Source: Mesorhizobium sp. WSM3860 (lineage in GTDB: Bacteria > Pseudomonadota > Alphaproteobacteria > Rhizobiales > Rhizobiaceae). Taken from it: 64,000 nt of DNA. This document shows, piece after piece, positions 16,995-26,708 of the stretch. Every line of letters starts with the position of its first letter. The first letter of the stretch is position 1. The stretch spans positions 228,568 through 292,567 of the forward strand of contig NZ_NSGF01000006.1 of the NCBI RefSeq assembly GCF_002294995.1, given 5' to 3'. The notes below the pieces were generated by a model that did no database searches, was not told the DNA's origin, and saw nothing but the letters and a program-made list of their open reading frames with translations. The position numbers and the translations under genes were made by a program.

Positions 16995-17531
16995 CAAAGT
17001 TTCAGCGTGGAGCCGGCTTAAGCCGCACTTGTTCGGCAGGAATGCAAATCCGCAGCGTGCCGATGCGCAGTCACTGGCGACGAAGGCGAGTGGCTTCCGC
17101 GTCATGGGAGTGTCCCGTTCACTCGTTCGAACGTTCTGCTCGGTACGAATAGTTTGCGCAGGACTTCCAGCGGCTAGGTCGCCGTCTTTCAACACGAGCG
17201 GTCTCCAGCCCTACCAGACGGTCATGGCCGCCCATATGAGCTGCTCAAGTTCATGCAACTGTTTAGGTGGCGGATGCCTGGCACGCGACTGACATTTTGC
17301 ACCGCGGCCGACGGAGCCGCAGAGGTCAAGGCGAAGCCGGCCCAAGTCGATCTTACTGCGCGATTCCTAACCCACTCGATGGAAACCCTTTACGGCGATC
17401 CGTACGGGAATGGTATCGACCACCACTCCACTGGCTTCGTCCTGGTTCGGGTGGAGCATGTTTCGAAGCGGAAGCAGACGGGCTGCTGATCGATTCTCTT
17501 CGGACGAGGCCCGGCTGCTCAGGTGGCCCGG
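16995..17531. other. 537-base region with no supported gene
   Basis: I see no coding frame here with a start, ribosome site and family-like sequence. A frame at 17253-17489 has a mixed composition (AEVKAKPAQVDLTARFL) that could be a short relic, but it has no ribosome site. The base composition is less G/C-biased at third positions than in neighbouring core genes. Confidence 0.4.
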
Positions 17532-17813
17532 CTACTCCTTGTGCGGAACCATATACCTGACAGCGCTGTCGCCGTGCGTAACCGTAACTGTCGTATAGCC
17601 GGCTGGCAGAGAGCCCGTGACAGTCGGATCGACCACGTCGCATCGGCCGACCATTCTTCCGCCAGGAGCGCCGGCGAGTTCTTCTGCCAGCGAAATGCGG
17701 CATTCGTTGAGGGAGGCGTACACCCGAGGCGCCGTATTGACCGGTTTGCAGATGGAAGGTTCGCCTGGGCTGCACAAAAGTAAAACCATCACCGCTGTTG
17801 TAGCCGGGTCCAT
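17532..17813 (-). CDS. Hypothetical protein, possibly exported
   Basis: A 93-residue protein beginning MDPATTAVMVLLLCSPGEPS, where a short hydrophobic stretch with a cysteine may be a weak signal or lipobox-like segment. The body, with ASLNECRISLAEELAG and GRCDVVDP, has cysteines that could pair, and the end (TVTVTHGDSAVRYMVP) looks like a beta strand. ATG 17813 is chosen because AAAGGAG lies 8 bases upstream. The function is not recognised. Confidence 0.6.
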   Translation of the reverse strand: MDPATTAVMVLLLCSPGEPSICKPVNTAPRVYASLNECRISLAEELAGAPGGRMVGRCDVVDPTVTGSLPAGYTTVTVTHGDSAVRYMVPHKE

Positions 17814-17885
17814 CGTCGGAGCTCCTTTGTGGAGCTTTAAACGCTCGCGAAATCGCTTTGTTTCAGATTTTGCTAAAATACCAGG

Positions 17886-17917
17886 CAGGGCCCGGCGATT
17901 TCGGTGGCCGGACCCTG
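17886..17917. other. Imperfect hairpin in intergenic region
   Basis: CAGGGcCCGGC (17886-17896) pairs with GCCGGaCCCTG (17907-17917), ten base pairs with one internal mismatch and a 10-base loop. It lies upstream of the minus-strand gene starting at 17813 and before the possible gene at 17977. No T-run follows on either strand, so a terminator is unlikely; it could be an operator or leader structure. Confidence 0.35.
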
Positions 17918-17976
17918 TCGGTTCTCGGGAACAAGTCACGTTAGTCCCCCGTTGATTATTAGCAGAGACTAATACG

Positions 17977-18258
17977 ATGGCTTTTAGCGTCACCAGTGCG
18001 TCTTCGGATGCTGTTCTCGAAGCCAGGAATTGTGACGCTGAGATTCTTGGAGTCGTCGATCTCGCCAACAAGATCGATGCCAAGATCGGCACCATGCGCC
18101 TGGGGCAAGCTATCCAGTTCGTTGCGAATGCATCCGTGCTTGGATACGGCGTTCGCGGAGCGATGGTGTTTTACGGAAAAGCAGGAACACCGAGCCTCAG
18201 GGCGAGGGAATGTGAGCAGTTGTGGGCGCTATATGGTCTCGCCCTGCTTGAGCCATAA
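17977..18258 (+). CDS. Hypothetical protein (weak)
   Basis: A possible 93-residue soluble protein starting at ATG 17977 with only a weak GCAGAG upstream. The sequence MAFSVTSASSDAVLEARNCD continues into a plausible mixed alpha/beta chain (GQAIQFVANASVLGYGVRG) with balanced composition and no family match. The evidence is open-frame length and composition only. Confidence 0.35.
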   Translation: MAFSVTSASSDAVLEARNCDAEILGVVDLANKIDAKIGTMRLGQAIQFVANASVLGYGVRGAMVFYGKAGTPSLRARECEQLWALYGLALLEP

Positions 18259-18454
18259 TGTCTGACTCGATGGAGCGCTGGAAGGCGTTCACGTTATGAA
18301 AAGCGCGAACGCATGATTTGACACGAGCCCGCTGCGGATCGCAGAGCGCTTTATTTTTCGCGAATCGTGCGTGACCGTCGGTCGAAATAGCAGACGCTTA
18401 TTTGACGTTTACTGGATGATTTGCCGGGAGAGGGTGCTAACTCGCTGACAGTGC

Positions 18455-18529
18455 TGGTACGCCCAAGGGGAATCGAACCCCTGTTACCGCCGTGAAAGGG
18501 CGGTGTCCTAACCGCTAGACGATGGGCGC
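18455..18529 (-). tRNA. tRNA-Glu (anticodon TTC)
   Basis: On the minus strand the sequence folds as a full cloverleaf. The acceptor is GCGCCCA paired with TGGGCGT (G-U at the first pair), the D-arm holds TAGCGGTTAGGA, the anticodon arm is CCGCCCTTTCACGGCGG with TTC, the T-arm has GTTCGATTC, and CCA is encoded. The TTC anticodon and D-arm sequence are those of alphaproteobacterial tRNA-Glu. Confidence 0.95.
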
Positions 18530-18980
18530 GCTCAGACGAAGCGGCTTATAATTGCGTTGTTCGCAACCGGCAACCCATCTGCCGCCACATGCGACAACTT
18601 TTTTCAAGAGCGGCAAAAACCGCTCTTTCGTCGAGCTCGGACACTATTTGCGACCGCACTTGATCCTGCAGCCTCAGAGGTTAGCTGGAATGCCTCTCTC
18701 GCGGTCGTCATTCTATGGCGGAGCAAGGAGCGACGCGACGCGGTCGCAGACCATAGAATCCCCTGCCGCGACGTTAAGGCGTTGCAACAGCTCAGAATTC
18801 TGCTCCGCAGGATATTTTCCGCCCAGGTCACGGCATAGATCCTTGGGTCTTGGCTCCGCTTCGCGTCGCTGCGCTCCAGGATGATGAAGTTCGACGGCTT
18901 CGGCCAATCGCGAAATGCTTGTGCGGCAGGACTCGTCCAAATGGAAGCTGTTGGCGGCCGAGCGCCTTTCTACCGAGGAC
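18530..18980. other. 451-base intergenic region with a perfect stem-loop
   Basis: No supported gene. A perfect inverted repeat, AAGAGCGG (18606-18613) and CCGCTCTT (18620-18627), has a CAAAAA loop. It is not followed by a T-run on either strand, so termination is uncertain. A minus-strand frame at 18713-18960 reads as protein-like but lacks a credible start. Confidence 0.4.
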
Positions 18981-20276
18981 TCAGTCGTCGCCACCGCCGC
19001 CACGCCGGCGGCAGCGCCAGTTCCAGTCGCGCTCGGGGCCGACGTCGATATGGACGGATTCGGTGTGGCAGTAGGTTCCGACGCCGCCGCGGCCTGGCAT
19101 CGAGCGCACATAGCTCGCCAGCTCCCATTTGGAGACGCCGGGCATCTGGATGTCGGCGGCGGCGCAATACATGTGCAGCGAGTTCTTGGCGCCGTTGGCG
19201 CGGCGGTTGCGGGCAGGGTCGCGATAGCCGGAGGTGACGATCATCTTGCGGCCGAAATGACCCTCAATCGTCTTCAGCACGCGCACCAGCGACGGCTTCA
19301 GGCAGGCGACGTCGACGCTTTCGTTCTGCTTCAAGAGGCCGTTGGGCGCGAGCCTCGCCATGCCGGCGGCTGACGCCACCTGGTAGGAGCCGCCGCCTTC
19401 GTCCTCGTTGAGATCGACGTCGCTCTCGTCGTCGATGCCGGACTTGCGCTTGATCTCGAACAGCGCCGTCTGGCGCACGCCGGGCAAGGCATCGGCGCCG
19501 GTGATGTGGTTGCTGCTGTCGTCACCGAGAGAGGCCAGTTGCACCGGCTTGGCGCCCGGGGTCGCGGAGGCGAGGGTGACGATCGGCTTTGCCGGCGGCG
19601 GCGTGGTCTTGGCTTGTGCGGCGGGCTGGTCGCTGGAGCGCGTATTGATCAGGGGGGCAGGCGCGGCCGAGGCCGGCGTGGTGCTGAACAGCGAAGCGAA
19701 CAGCCCCTTCTTCGGCGCGGCGATCGGCTGCTGCTGGGGCTCGCCCGCTGTCACATAGACGCCTTTGCTCATCGCCTGCACGGTTGCCTGCGCTTGCGAT
19801 GCGACCGCGGCGGCATCGCCGGCAGCAACCTTGTCGGCGGCCGCTTTCGTCTCCTCTGCCGTCTGCGGCGGCTGTACCAGCGGTTGCGGCGTGTTGCCGG
19901 CGATCGAGGCGGCGTCAGCAGGTACCGCTACCGCAGGAAAGGCTGCTCCGGGCCGGGTTTCCGGCACATAGGCAACTTTTTCCGGCAACGGTTTGTCGTC
20001 ATCGCCCATCACGGTCGATGCCGTCTGCGGGGATGTCGGGGAGACCGCCGCCGCCTCCGAGGTCGAATCGGCCGACGCCTCGGACTGGGCGCTGGAAGCC
20101 GCGCTCATCTCGGTGGCGGTTGAATTGTAGGCGGGAGTGACGACCGACATCGTCGGGTCGCCGGTCGAGGTACAGGAGGCCAGAAGCACGGAGAAAAGCG
20201 CTGCCACGATGCTGCGGCTTTCCCTTCGTGCGAGGCGCCAACCTGCTGATTTCAAAATAAAATTCCCCCTCGGCAT
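18981..20276 (-). CDS. DUF882 / peptidase M15 (YcbK-like) lipoprotein
   Basis: A 431-residue envelope protein. After a basic N-terminus there is a hydrophobic run ending in the lipobox LLASC, so membrane anchoring is expected. A long low-complexity Ala/Pro/Thr linker (about residues 45-300) follows. The C-terminal 120 residues form a YcbK-type D-Ala-D-Ala carboxypeptidase-like domain, with zinc-site residues in SLHMYCAAADI and ESVHIDVG. Related proteins act on peptidoglycan. ATG 20276 is chosen because it sits just before the signal sequence. The end is unusual: RCRRRGGGGDD. Confidence 0.85.
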   Translation of the reverse strand: MPRGNFILKSAGWRLARRESRSIVAALFSVLLASCTSTGDPTMSVVTPAYNSTATEMSAASSAQSEASADSTSEAAAVSPTSPQTASTVMGDDDKPLPEKVAYVPETRPGAAFPAVAVPADAASIAGNTPQPLVQPPQTAEETKAAADKVAAGDAAAVASQAQATVQAMSKGVYVTAGEPQQQPIAAPKKGLFASLFSTTPASAAPAPLINTRSSDQPAAQAKTTPPPAKPIVTLASATPGAKPVQLASLGDDSSNHITGADALPGVRQTALFEIKRKSGIDDESDVDLNEDEGGGSYQVASAAGMARLAPNGLLKQNESVDVACLKPSLVRVLKTIEGHFGRKMIVTSGYRDPARNRRANGAKNSLHMYCAAADIQMPGVSKWELASYVRSMPGRGGVGTYCHTESVHIDVGPERDWNWRCRRRGGGGDD

Positions 20277-20476
20277 CCGGTCCGTATATCGTCGCCGCAG
20301 CGCTCCAGTGCCTCTAGCGACGACCTCCTGTTCCCGAACCGGAAACGGGATCTGAATCGATCTGCAAAGCCTCGGATTTATTACTTGTCTGAAGGCGATT
20401 GAGGCTGCGAAAACGATTAACATCCCCATTTCGCCCTGTTTTGGCGGGCCGTCAACTCACCACACATTACAGCGCG

Positions 20477-22318
20477 TTACACACGCACCTTGACATAGGT
20501 GCCCGGCGCGTCTCCCAAGGTTTTCATACGCTTGCCCGGTTTGCGGGCGGGCACATGCATGTTGTCCTGGCTTTCGATCCAGTGCTGCCAGTGCGTCCAC
20601 CATGAGCCGGGATGCTCATGCGCGCTGGCGAACCAGGTGTTGAAATCCCCCACCGGCTTGCCGCCGGTCCAGTACTGGTACTTGTGCGCCGCCGGCGGAT
20701 TGACGACGCCGGCGATATGGCCGGAGCCCGCCATGACATATTCGACCTCGCCACCGAAATAGCGCGAGCCGAGGAACACCGAGAGCGCCGGCGCGATGTG
20801 GTCTTCTTTCGTGGCGAGGTTGTAGACAGGGATCGTGATGTCGGCCAGCGAGACGGTGCGGCCCGCCAGCTCCATCGTGCCGCGCGAGAGATTGTTCTCG
20901 AGATAGCAATTGCGCAGATAGAAGGAATGGTTGGCTGCCGCCATGCGGGTCGAATCGGCATTCCAGTAAAGCAGATCGAAGGGCAGGGGATCCTTGCCGC
21001 GCATGTAGTTGTTGATGACATACGGCCAGATCAGGTCGCCCGAACGCAGCATGTTGAAGGCGGTCGCCATCTTGGTGCCGTCGAGATAGCCCTTCTCGTT
21101 CATCGAGCGCTCGACCGCCGCGACCTGGTCCTCGTCGACGAACACTTTGAGGTCGCCGGCATAGGTGAAGTCGACCTGCGTAGTGAAGAAGGTCGCCGAT
21201 TTGATACGGTCGTCGCCCTCCTGCGCCAGGAGCGCAAGCGCCGCGGCCAGCAGCGTGCCGCCGACGCAATAGCCGATGGCGTTGACCTCCTTCTCGCCGG
21301 TCGCCTTCTCGACCATGTCGAGGCCATATTGCAGGCCCTCGCGGATATAGGCCTCCCAACCCTTGGCGCCGTGGCGCTCGTCCGGGTTGATCCAGGAGAT
21401 GACGAAGACCGTGTGGCCCTGTTCGATCGCCCAGCGGATGAAGGATTTCTGCGGGTTGAGGTCGAGGATATAGTATTTATTGATCCAGGGCGGGCAAATG
21501 AGCAGGGGGCGCTTCAGCACCGTCTCCGTCGTCGGATTGTATTGGATGATCTCGGCGACATCGCTGCGGCCGATCACCTTGCCGGGTGTCGTGGCGATGT
21601 TCTTGCCGATCTCGAACGGCGCGTAGTCCGCCTGGCGCAGCTTCAGGTCGCCCCGGCCGGCGGCGATGTCCTCGGCCAGCATCTTCATGCCGCGCACCAG
21701 GTTCTCGCCGTTGGAGGCGACGGTCTCGCGGAACAGCTCGGGATTGGTCAGGATGAAATTCGACGGCGCGATGGCGTTGGAGACCTGCTTGACGTAGAAG
21801 CTCGCCTTGTGGCGGGTGTGCTCGTCCAGGCCCTCCGCATGATCGACGAGATCCGAGGCCCAGCGCGAGGTGACGAGATAGGCCTGTTTCAGGAAATCGA
21901 AGAAGGCATTGCGGCCCCATTCCGGGTCCTGGAAGCGCTTGTCGCCGCGCTCGGGCTTGACCGCGTCCTCGGGGGCTTCGGCGTTGGGGTCGGGGCTGAC
22001 CTTCTGGATGGCATTCGCCCAGACCGTCATATAGCCGGCGAAGAGCCGCGTCTGCGCTTCCAGCGCGCGCTGCGGGTCGGCCAGCCAGTACTCCGAAAGC
22101 TTGGAGAAGGTCTTGACCATGTCGACCACGGGCTCGGCGACGTGGTCGCGCACCTCACCCTTTTCGCGCGGCTCGGCCCAGGCGGAGGCCGCCTTGCCGG
22201 CCTGCTCGATCATGCGCGCCATGTTCAACGCGAAGCGTTCGGGATCTTTCACCAGATATTGCTCGACGGTCGAAGGTCCGCCATTTTCCGCTTTGTCCGA
22301 ATCGGGCGCTTTGGACAT
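20477..22318 (-). CDS. phaC: Class I polyhydroxyalkanoate synthase
   Basis: A 613-residue granule-associated enzyme that polymerises (R)-3-hydroxyacyl-CoA into polyhydroxybutyrate. The lipase-like box GYCVGG carries the catalytic cysteine. The aspartate in KEDHIAP and histidine in GSGHIAGVV complete the triad, and the N-terminal PHBC region is present. Length and motifs are of class I. ATG 22318 follows GGGAGGAA. The other PHB genes (phaA, phaB, phaR, phaZ) are not adjacent. It is divergent from the lipoprotein at 22416. Confidence 0.95.
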   Translation of the reverse strand: MSKAPDSDKAENGGPSTVEQYLVKDPERFALNMARMIEQAGKAASAWAEPREKGEVRDHVAEPVVDMVKTFSKLSEYWLADPQRALEAQTRLFAGYMTVWANAIQKVSPDPNAEAPEDAVKPERGDKRFQDPEWGRNAFFDFLKQAYLVTSRWASDLVDHAEGLDEHTRHKASFYVKQVSNAIAPSNFILTNPELFRETVASNGENLVRGMKMLAEDIAAGRGDLKLRQADYAPFEIGKNIATTPGKVIGRSDVAEIIQYNPTTETVLKRPLLICPPWINKYYILDLNPQKSFIRWAIEQGHTVFVISWINPDERHGAKGWEAYIREGLQYGLDMVEKATGEKEVNAIGYCVGGTLLAAALALLAQEGDDRIKSATFFTTQVDFTYAGDLKVFVDEDQVAAVERSMNEKGYLDGTKMATAFNMLRSGDLIWPYVINNYMRGKDPLPFDLLYWNADSTRMAAANHSFYLRNCYLENNLSRGTMELAGRTVSLADITIPVYNLATKEDHIAPALSVFLGSRYFGGEVEYVMAGSGHIAGVVNPPAAHKYQYWTGGKPVGDFNTWFASAHEHPGSWWTHWQHWIESQDNMHVPARKPGKRMKTLGDAPGTYVKVRV

Positions 22319-22415
22319 GGTTCGCGGGGTTCCTCCCGGAGCGTTTTCTTGACATATTACCATGGGACATCTGACCGGGTCCAACACGCTCTAACCCGGC
22401 TGCCAGGAAAACAAT

Positions 22416-22826
22416 ATGACGATTAATGATGGCGGGACTTATTTTCTCGGCGCCGATTCGATTTGCCGCATCGCCGCCGCGGCCATAGTGCTATGCACGC
22501 CGTTGCTTGCGGGCGGCTGCGAGACCAGCAGCAACACCAACAATGCGAGGCCGACGGCGGTGACCGAGGGGCCGAAGGACACCGGCTCCTATCCGAACCT
22601 CAACATTCCGCCGCAGGTAGCCGCCAAGCAGCTGACGAAGGAAGAGACCGCCGCCAAGCTTGCCCAGCTCAAGGCCGAGCAGCAGGCGCAGCTTGCCAAG
22701 GGCGGCCGCGCGAAGCCAGCCGCCAATACGGCGGCGCTGAACACGCTCGCCAGGACGCATGGCGACGACGCGCTGAAGCAGATCGAAGGCAAATGCGATC
22801 CCTCCCTCGACCCTAACTGCAATTAG
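22416..22826 (+). CDS. Hypothetical lipoprotein
   Basis: A 136-residue exported protein. A hydrophobic segment, ICRIAAAAIVLCTPLLAGGC, contains a lipobox (LAGGC) so the mature chain would be anchored at Cys. The rest is charged and helical (KEETAAKLAQLKAEQQAQLA) with CDPSLDPNC near the end, which may form a disulfide. It is divergent from phaC and 48 bases upstream of the aminotransferase gene. The family is common in rhizobia but has no known role. Confidence 0.75.
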   Translation: MTINDGGTYFLGADSICRIAAAAIVLCTPLLAGGCETSSNTNNARPTAVTEGPKDTGSYPNLNIPPQVAAKQLTKEETAAKLAQLKAEQQAQLAKGGRAKPAANTAALNTLARTHGDDALKQIEGKCDPSLDPNCN

Positions 22827-22874
22827 GTCTATATCGCGCGCCGAAAAGCGCCCCCTTGATCGTCTGGAACTCCA

Positions 22875-24092
22875 ATGGAAGAATTTCATAAGGTTCGCCG
22901 GCTTCCGCCTTACGTGTTCGAGCAGGTCAATCGGCTGAAGGCCAGCGCCCGCTCGCGCGGTGCCGACATCATCGACCTTGGCATGGGCAATCCGGACCTG
23001 CCGACGCCGAAGGCCATCGTCGACAAATTGTGCGAAGTGGTGCGCGATCCGCGCACGCATCGCTATTCGTCCTCGCGCGGCATTCCGGGCTTGCGCCGCG
23101 CCCAGGCGAGCTACTATGCCCGCCGCTTCGGCGTGAAGCTCAACCCGGACACGCAAGTGGTGGCGACGCTCGGCTCGAAGGAGGGCTTTGCCAACATGGC
23201 GCAGGCGATCACCGCGCCCGGGGACGTCATCCTGTGCCCCAATCCGACCTATCCGATCCACGCCTTCGGCTTCATCATGTCGGGCGGCGTCATCCGCTCG
23301 CTGCAGGTGGAACCGGACGACGGCTTCATCCCGGCGGTCGAGCGCGGTATCCGCCACTCGATCCCGAGGCCGCTGGCGCTGATCCTGAACTATCCGTCGA
23401 ACCCGACGGCGCTGGTCGCCTCGCTCGATTTCTACAAGGACGTGGTCGCCTTCGCCAAGAAGAACGACATCGTCATCCTGTCGGACCTTGCCTATTCCGA
23501 GATCTATTTCGACGGCAACCCGCCGCCCTCGGTGCTGCAGGTGCCGGGCGCGATCGACGTCTGCGTCGAGTTCACCTCGATGTCGAAGACTTTTTCCATG
23601 CCCGGCTGGCGCATGGGCTTTGCCGTCGGCAACGAGCGGCTGATCGCAGCGCTGACGCGCGTCAAATCCTATCTCGACTACGGCGCCTTCACGCCGATCC
23701 AGGTGGCGGCGGCGCATGCGTTGAACGGCGACGGCGCCGACATCGCCGAGGTGCGCGAGGTCTACCACAAGCGGCGCGACGTGATGGTCGATTCCTTCGG
23801 CCGTGCCGGCTGGACCATTCCGGCGCCGGCGGCCTCGATGTTCGCTTGGGCGCCAATCCCGGAACAGTTCCGCCAGCTCGGCTCGCTTGAATTCTCCAAG
23901 CTGCTCATCGAGCACGCCGATGTGGCGGTGGCACCGGGCATCGGCTTCGGCGAGCACGGCGACGATTTCGTTCGTGTGGCGCTGGTCGAGAACGAGCACC
24001 GGATCCGCCAGGCGGCGCGCAACATCAAGCGCTTCCTGGCCTCGACCGCCAAGCAGCCCAACAATGTTGTGCCGCTCACCGCGCGCCGCTGA
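22875..24092 (+). CDS. Class I/II aminotransferase (AlaC / LL-DAP aminotransferase-like)
   Basis: A 405-residue PLP enzyme of fold type I. Characteristic sites are the GMGNPD substrate loop, LNYPSNPTA, LSDLAYSEIYFD and the Schiff-base lysine in SMSKTFSMPGWRMGFAVG. It resembles AlaC and the annotated LL-diaminopimelate aminotransferases of rhizobia. The placement 47 bases before homoserine dehydrogenase fits a role in the aspartate family or in alanine synthesis. Which amino acid it uses cannot be told from sequence. Confidence 0.85.
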   Translation: MEEFHKVRRLPPYVFEQVNRLKASARSRGADIIDLGMGNPDLPTPKAIVDKLCEVVRDPRTHRYSSSRGIPGLRRAQASYYARRFGVKLNPDTQVVATLGSKEGFANMAQAITAPGDVILCPNPTYPIHAFGFIMSGGVIRSLQVEPDDGFIPAVERGIRHSIPRPLALILNYPSNPTALVASLDFYKDVVAFAKKNDIVILSDLAYSEIYFDGNPPPSVLQVPGAIDVCVEFTSMSKTFSMPGWRMGFAVGNERLIAALTRVKSYLDYGAFTPIQVAAAHALNGDGADIAEVREVYHKRRDVMVDSFGRAGWTIPAPAASMFAWAPIPEQFRQLGSLEFSKLLIEHADVAVAPGIGFGEHGDDFVRVALVENEHRIRQAARNIKRFLASTAKQPNNVVPLTARR

Positions 24093-24139
24093 ATTCACCG
24101 CACATCATACCCACCAATTTTTGAGGGGCGTCGCCGGAC

Positions 24140-25453
24140 ATGGCTGAAGCATTGCGTGTTGGAATTGCCGGCCTCGGCACGGTGGGCGCCTCGGTGGCGC
24201 GCGTGCTCAACGACAAGGGCGCCGAACTCACCCGCCAGTGCGGCCGCGACATTGTCGTCACAGCGGTTTCGGCGCGCGATCCGAAGCGCGACCGCGGTGT
24301 CGATCTGGGCGGCACCAAGTGGTTCGACGATGCCGCGAAGATGGCTGAGAAGGCCGACATTGATGTCTTCGTCGAGCTGATCGGCGGCGACGAAGGGCCA
24401 GCGCGTGCATCGGTGAAGACGGCGCTCGAGGCCGGCCGCCATGTCGTGACGGCCAACAAGGCGCTGTTGGCCAAGCACGGCGTGCAACTCGCCGAGATCG
24501 CCGAGAAGAAGGGCGTGCTGCTCAACTACGAGGCTGCGGTGGCCGGCGGCATCCCGGTCATCAAGACGATGCGCGAGGCGATGGCCGGCAACCAGGTCAC
24601 CCGCGTCTTCGGCATCCTCAACGGCACCTGCAACTACATCCTGACCCGCATGGAGGCCGAAGGCATCTCTTTCGATGCCTGCCTCAAGGACGCGCAGCGC
24701 CTCGGCTATGCCGAAGCCGACCCGACCTTCGACATCGAAGGCCACGACACAGCGCACAAGCTGTCGATCCTGACCAGCCTTGCCTTCGGCACGAAGATTG
24801 CCGCCAACGATATCTATATGGAGGGCATCTCCAACATCACCCAGGCCGACATCCGCGCGGCGGCCGACCTCGGCTACCGCATCAAGCTGCTCGGTGTCGC
24901 GCAGCGCACCGACAGCGGCATCGAGCAGCGCGTGCATCCGACCATGGTGCCGACGGCCTCGGTCATCGCGCAGGTTCATGGCGTCACCAATGCCGTGGCG
25001 ATCGAGACCGACATCCTGGGCGAACTTTTGCTCTCCGGCCCCGGCGCCGGCGGCAACGCGACCGCCTCGGCGGTGGTCGGCGACATCGCCGACATCGCCA
25101 AGAGCCGGCCAGGCTTCCAGCACGGGCCGGTCTTCGGCTGGCCGGCGAAGGAATTGAAGCCCTACAGGAAAGCGCAGATGCGCAGCCATGCCGGCGGCTA
25201 TTTCATCCGGCTCACCGTGCACGACCGCATCGGCGTCTTCGCCGCGATCGCCAAGCGCATGGCCGACAACGACATCTCGCTGGAATCGATCGTCCAGCAG
25301 GCCGCCGGGCCGGCAACCGAAGCGCAAAAGACCGTCATCCTCGTCACCCACGAGACAACGGAAGCGGCGGTGCGCAAGGCGGTCGACGGCGTCACCAAGG
25401 ACGGCCATCTCACCGACAAGCCGCAGGTGATCCGTATCGAGCGGGCGGAATAG
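24140..25453 (+). CDS. hom: Homoserine dehydrogenase
   Basis: A 437-residue NAD(P)-dependent enzyme that reduces aspartate-semialdehyde to homoserine, leading to threonine and methionine. It has the GLGTVGASV nucleotide-binding loop, the catalytic region GILNGTCNYILTRME and YAEADPTFDIEG, and a C-terminal ACT domain (about residues 350-430) for threonine feedback inhibition. ATG 24140 follows GGGGCG. It sits between the aminotransferase and glpX on the same strand. Confidence 0.95.
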   Translation: MAEALRVGIAGLGTVGASVARVLNDKGAELTRQCGRDIVVTAVSARDPKRDRGVDLGGTKWFDDAAKMAEKADIDVFVELIGGDEGPARASVKTALEAGRHVVTANKALLAKHGVQLAEIAEKKGVLLNYEAAVAGGIPVIKTMREAMAGNQVTRVFGILNGTCNYILTRMEAEGISFDACLKDAQRLGYAEADPTFDIEGHDTAHKLSILTSLAFGTKIAANDIYMEGISNITQADIRAAADLGYRIKLLGVAQRTDSGIEQRVHPTMVPTASVIAQVHGVTNAVAIETDILGELLLSGPGAGGNATASAVVGDIADIAKSRPGFQHGPVFGWPAKELKPYRKAQMRSHAGGYFIRLTVHDRIGVFAAIAKRMADNDISLESIVQQAAGPATEAQKTVILVTHETTEAAVRKAVDGVTKDGHLTDKPQVIRIERAE

Positions 25454-25601
25454 TTCAGGTCATACTTCACCTTTAATCGATTGATATTGCTGCCATTTCA
25501 AAAATTGACATGGCAAGTCTTGCCGTTGTCATGGAGCTTTGCCAGAAGAAGCGCGCCTCTGGCGGGAGGCGAAGCGCAGTTTCAACGAGGAATGCCCATC
25601 C

Positions 25602-26585
25602 ATGAACATGGCCCAGAACATCGCAGCCGGTCTCGATCGTATCCTCACCATGGAAGTGGTGCGTGTGACCGAAAGGGCCGCGGTCGCCGCTGCCAGGCTG
25701 CGCGGTCGTGGCGATGAGAAAGCGGCCGACCAGGTCGCCGTCGACGCCATGCGCCAGGAACTCAACCGGCTGGCAATCAAGGGTACCGTGGTGATCGGCG
25801 AGGGCGAGCGCGACGAGGCGCCGATGCTCTATATCGGCGAAGAGGTCGGCACCGGCAAAGGCCCGGCGGTCGACATCGCGCTCGATCCGCTCGAAGGCAC
25901 GACGATCTGCGCCAAGAACCTGCCCAACGCGCTTGCCGTCATCGCCATCGCGGAAAAGGGCAGCCTGCTGTTCGCGCCCGACGTCTACATGGACAAGATC
26001 GCCATCGGGCCGGGATACCCGGACAGCCTGATCGACATCGACGCGCCGCCGGCCGAGAACATCGCCAATCTCGCCAAGGCCAAGGGCGTGGCGGTGTCCG
26101 ACATCACCGCCTGCATCCTCGACCGGCCGCGCCATGCCAAGCTGATCGACGCGGTGCGCGCCACGGGCGCCGCCATCCGGCTGATCGGCGACGGCGACGT
26201 CGCCGGCGTCATCCACACCACCGATCCGGAAGAGACCGGCATCGACATCTATCTCGGTACCGGCGGCGCGCCAGAAGGGGTGCTGGCCGCGGCGGCGCTT
26301 CGCTGCACCGGCGGACAGATGCAGGGCCGGCTGATCCTCGACACGCCGGAGAAGATGGCGCGGGCCGAAAAGATGGGCATTTCGGATCCGAAGCGGGTCT
26401 ATCGCGCGCAGGACATGGCGCGAGGCGACGTGCTGTTTGCGGCGACCGGCGTCACCGACGGCAATCTGCTCGGCGGGGTGAAGTTCGGCCGCACCTTCAT
26501 CACCACTCACACCATCGTGCTGCGCTCGTCCTCGCGCACAGTGCGCGAGATCAAGGCGCGTCACCAGGATCTGGAAAAGTTTTGA
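25602..26585 (+). CDS. glpX: Fructose-1,6-bisphosphatase class II
   Basis: A 327-residue metal-dependent phosphatase of gluconeogenesis, here also likely to serve the pentose pathways. Class II markers are GEGERDEAPML, IALDPLEGTT and the glycine-rich KGVAVSD region. ATG 25602 is chosen because GAGG lies 11 bases upstream and the product begins MNMAQNIAAGLDRIL, a usual family start; ATG 25608 is an alternative. The hom-glpX-recJ order is an operon-like run. Confidence 0.95.
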   Translation: MNMAQNIAAGLDRILTMEVVRVTERAAVAAARLRGRGDEKAADQVAVDAMRQELNRLAIKGTVVIGEGERDEAPMLYIGEEVGTGKGPAVDIALDPLEGTTICAKNLPNALAVIAIAEKGSLLFAPDVYMDKIAIGPGYPDSLIDIDAPPAENIANLAKAKGVAVSDITACILDRPRHAKLIDAVRATGAAIRLIGDGDVAGVIHTTDPEETGIDIYLGTGGAPEGVLAAAALRCTGGQMQGRLILDTPEKMARAEKMGISDPKRVYRAQDMARGDVLFAATGVTDGNLLGGVKFGRTFITTHTIVLRSSSRTVREIKARHQDLEKF

Positions 26586-26708
26586 TTTCGCCCTTGTAGA
26601 GACTTTCGCGCAGTTTCGGCCGGAGAGCCCGTCCACAGCTTTCCTGGGGTGGTTCGCTTTCCCGGAATTGCTAGGGCTGTCGCATATTGATATCTGCCGA
26701 AGGATGGT

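Noticed and set aside
17224..17292. 22-residue Cys-rich frame (MAAHMSCSSSCNCLGGGCLARD, given here in short form as five cysteines)
   Set aside because: Too short, no ribosome site, and in a region with no other coding evidence.
14000..18530. Genomic island integrated at tRNA-Glu
   Set aside because: The patch of small and broken genes beside a tRNA is suggestive, but I see no integrase and no second copy of the tRNA 3' end.
18713..18960. Minus-strand frame after the DUF882 gene, reading LCRDLGGKYPAEQNSELLQR
   Set aside because: Protein-like end but the only starts overlap the DUF882 gene in another frame, with no ribosome site. I could not support a gene.
20612..22426. 604-codon plus-strand frame opposite phaC
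   Set aside because: Antisense shadow of an intact PHA synthase gene; no family-like motifs.
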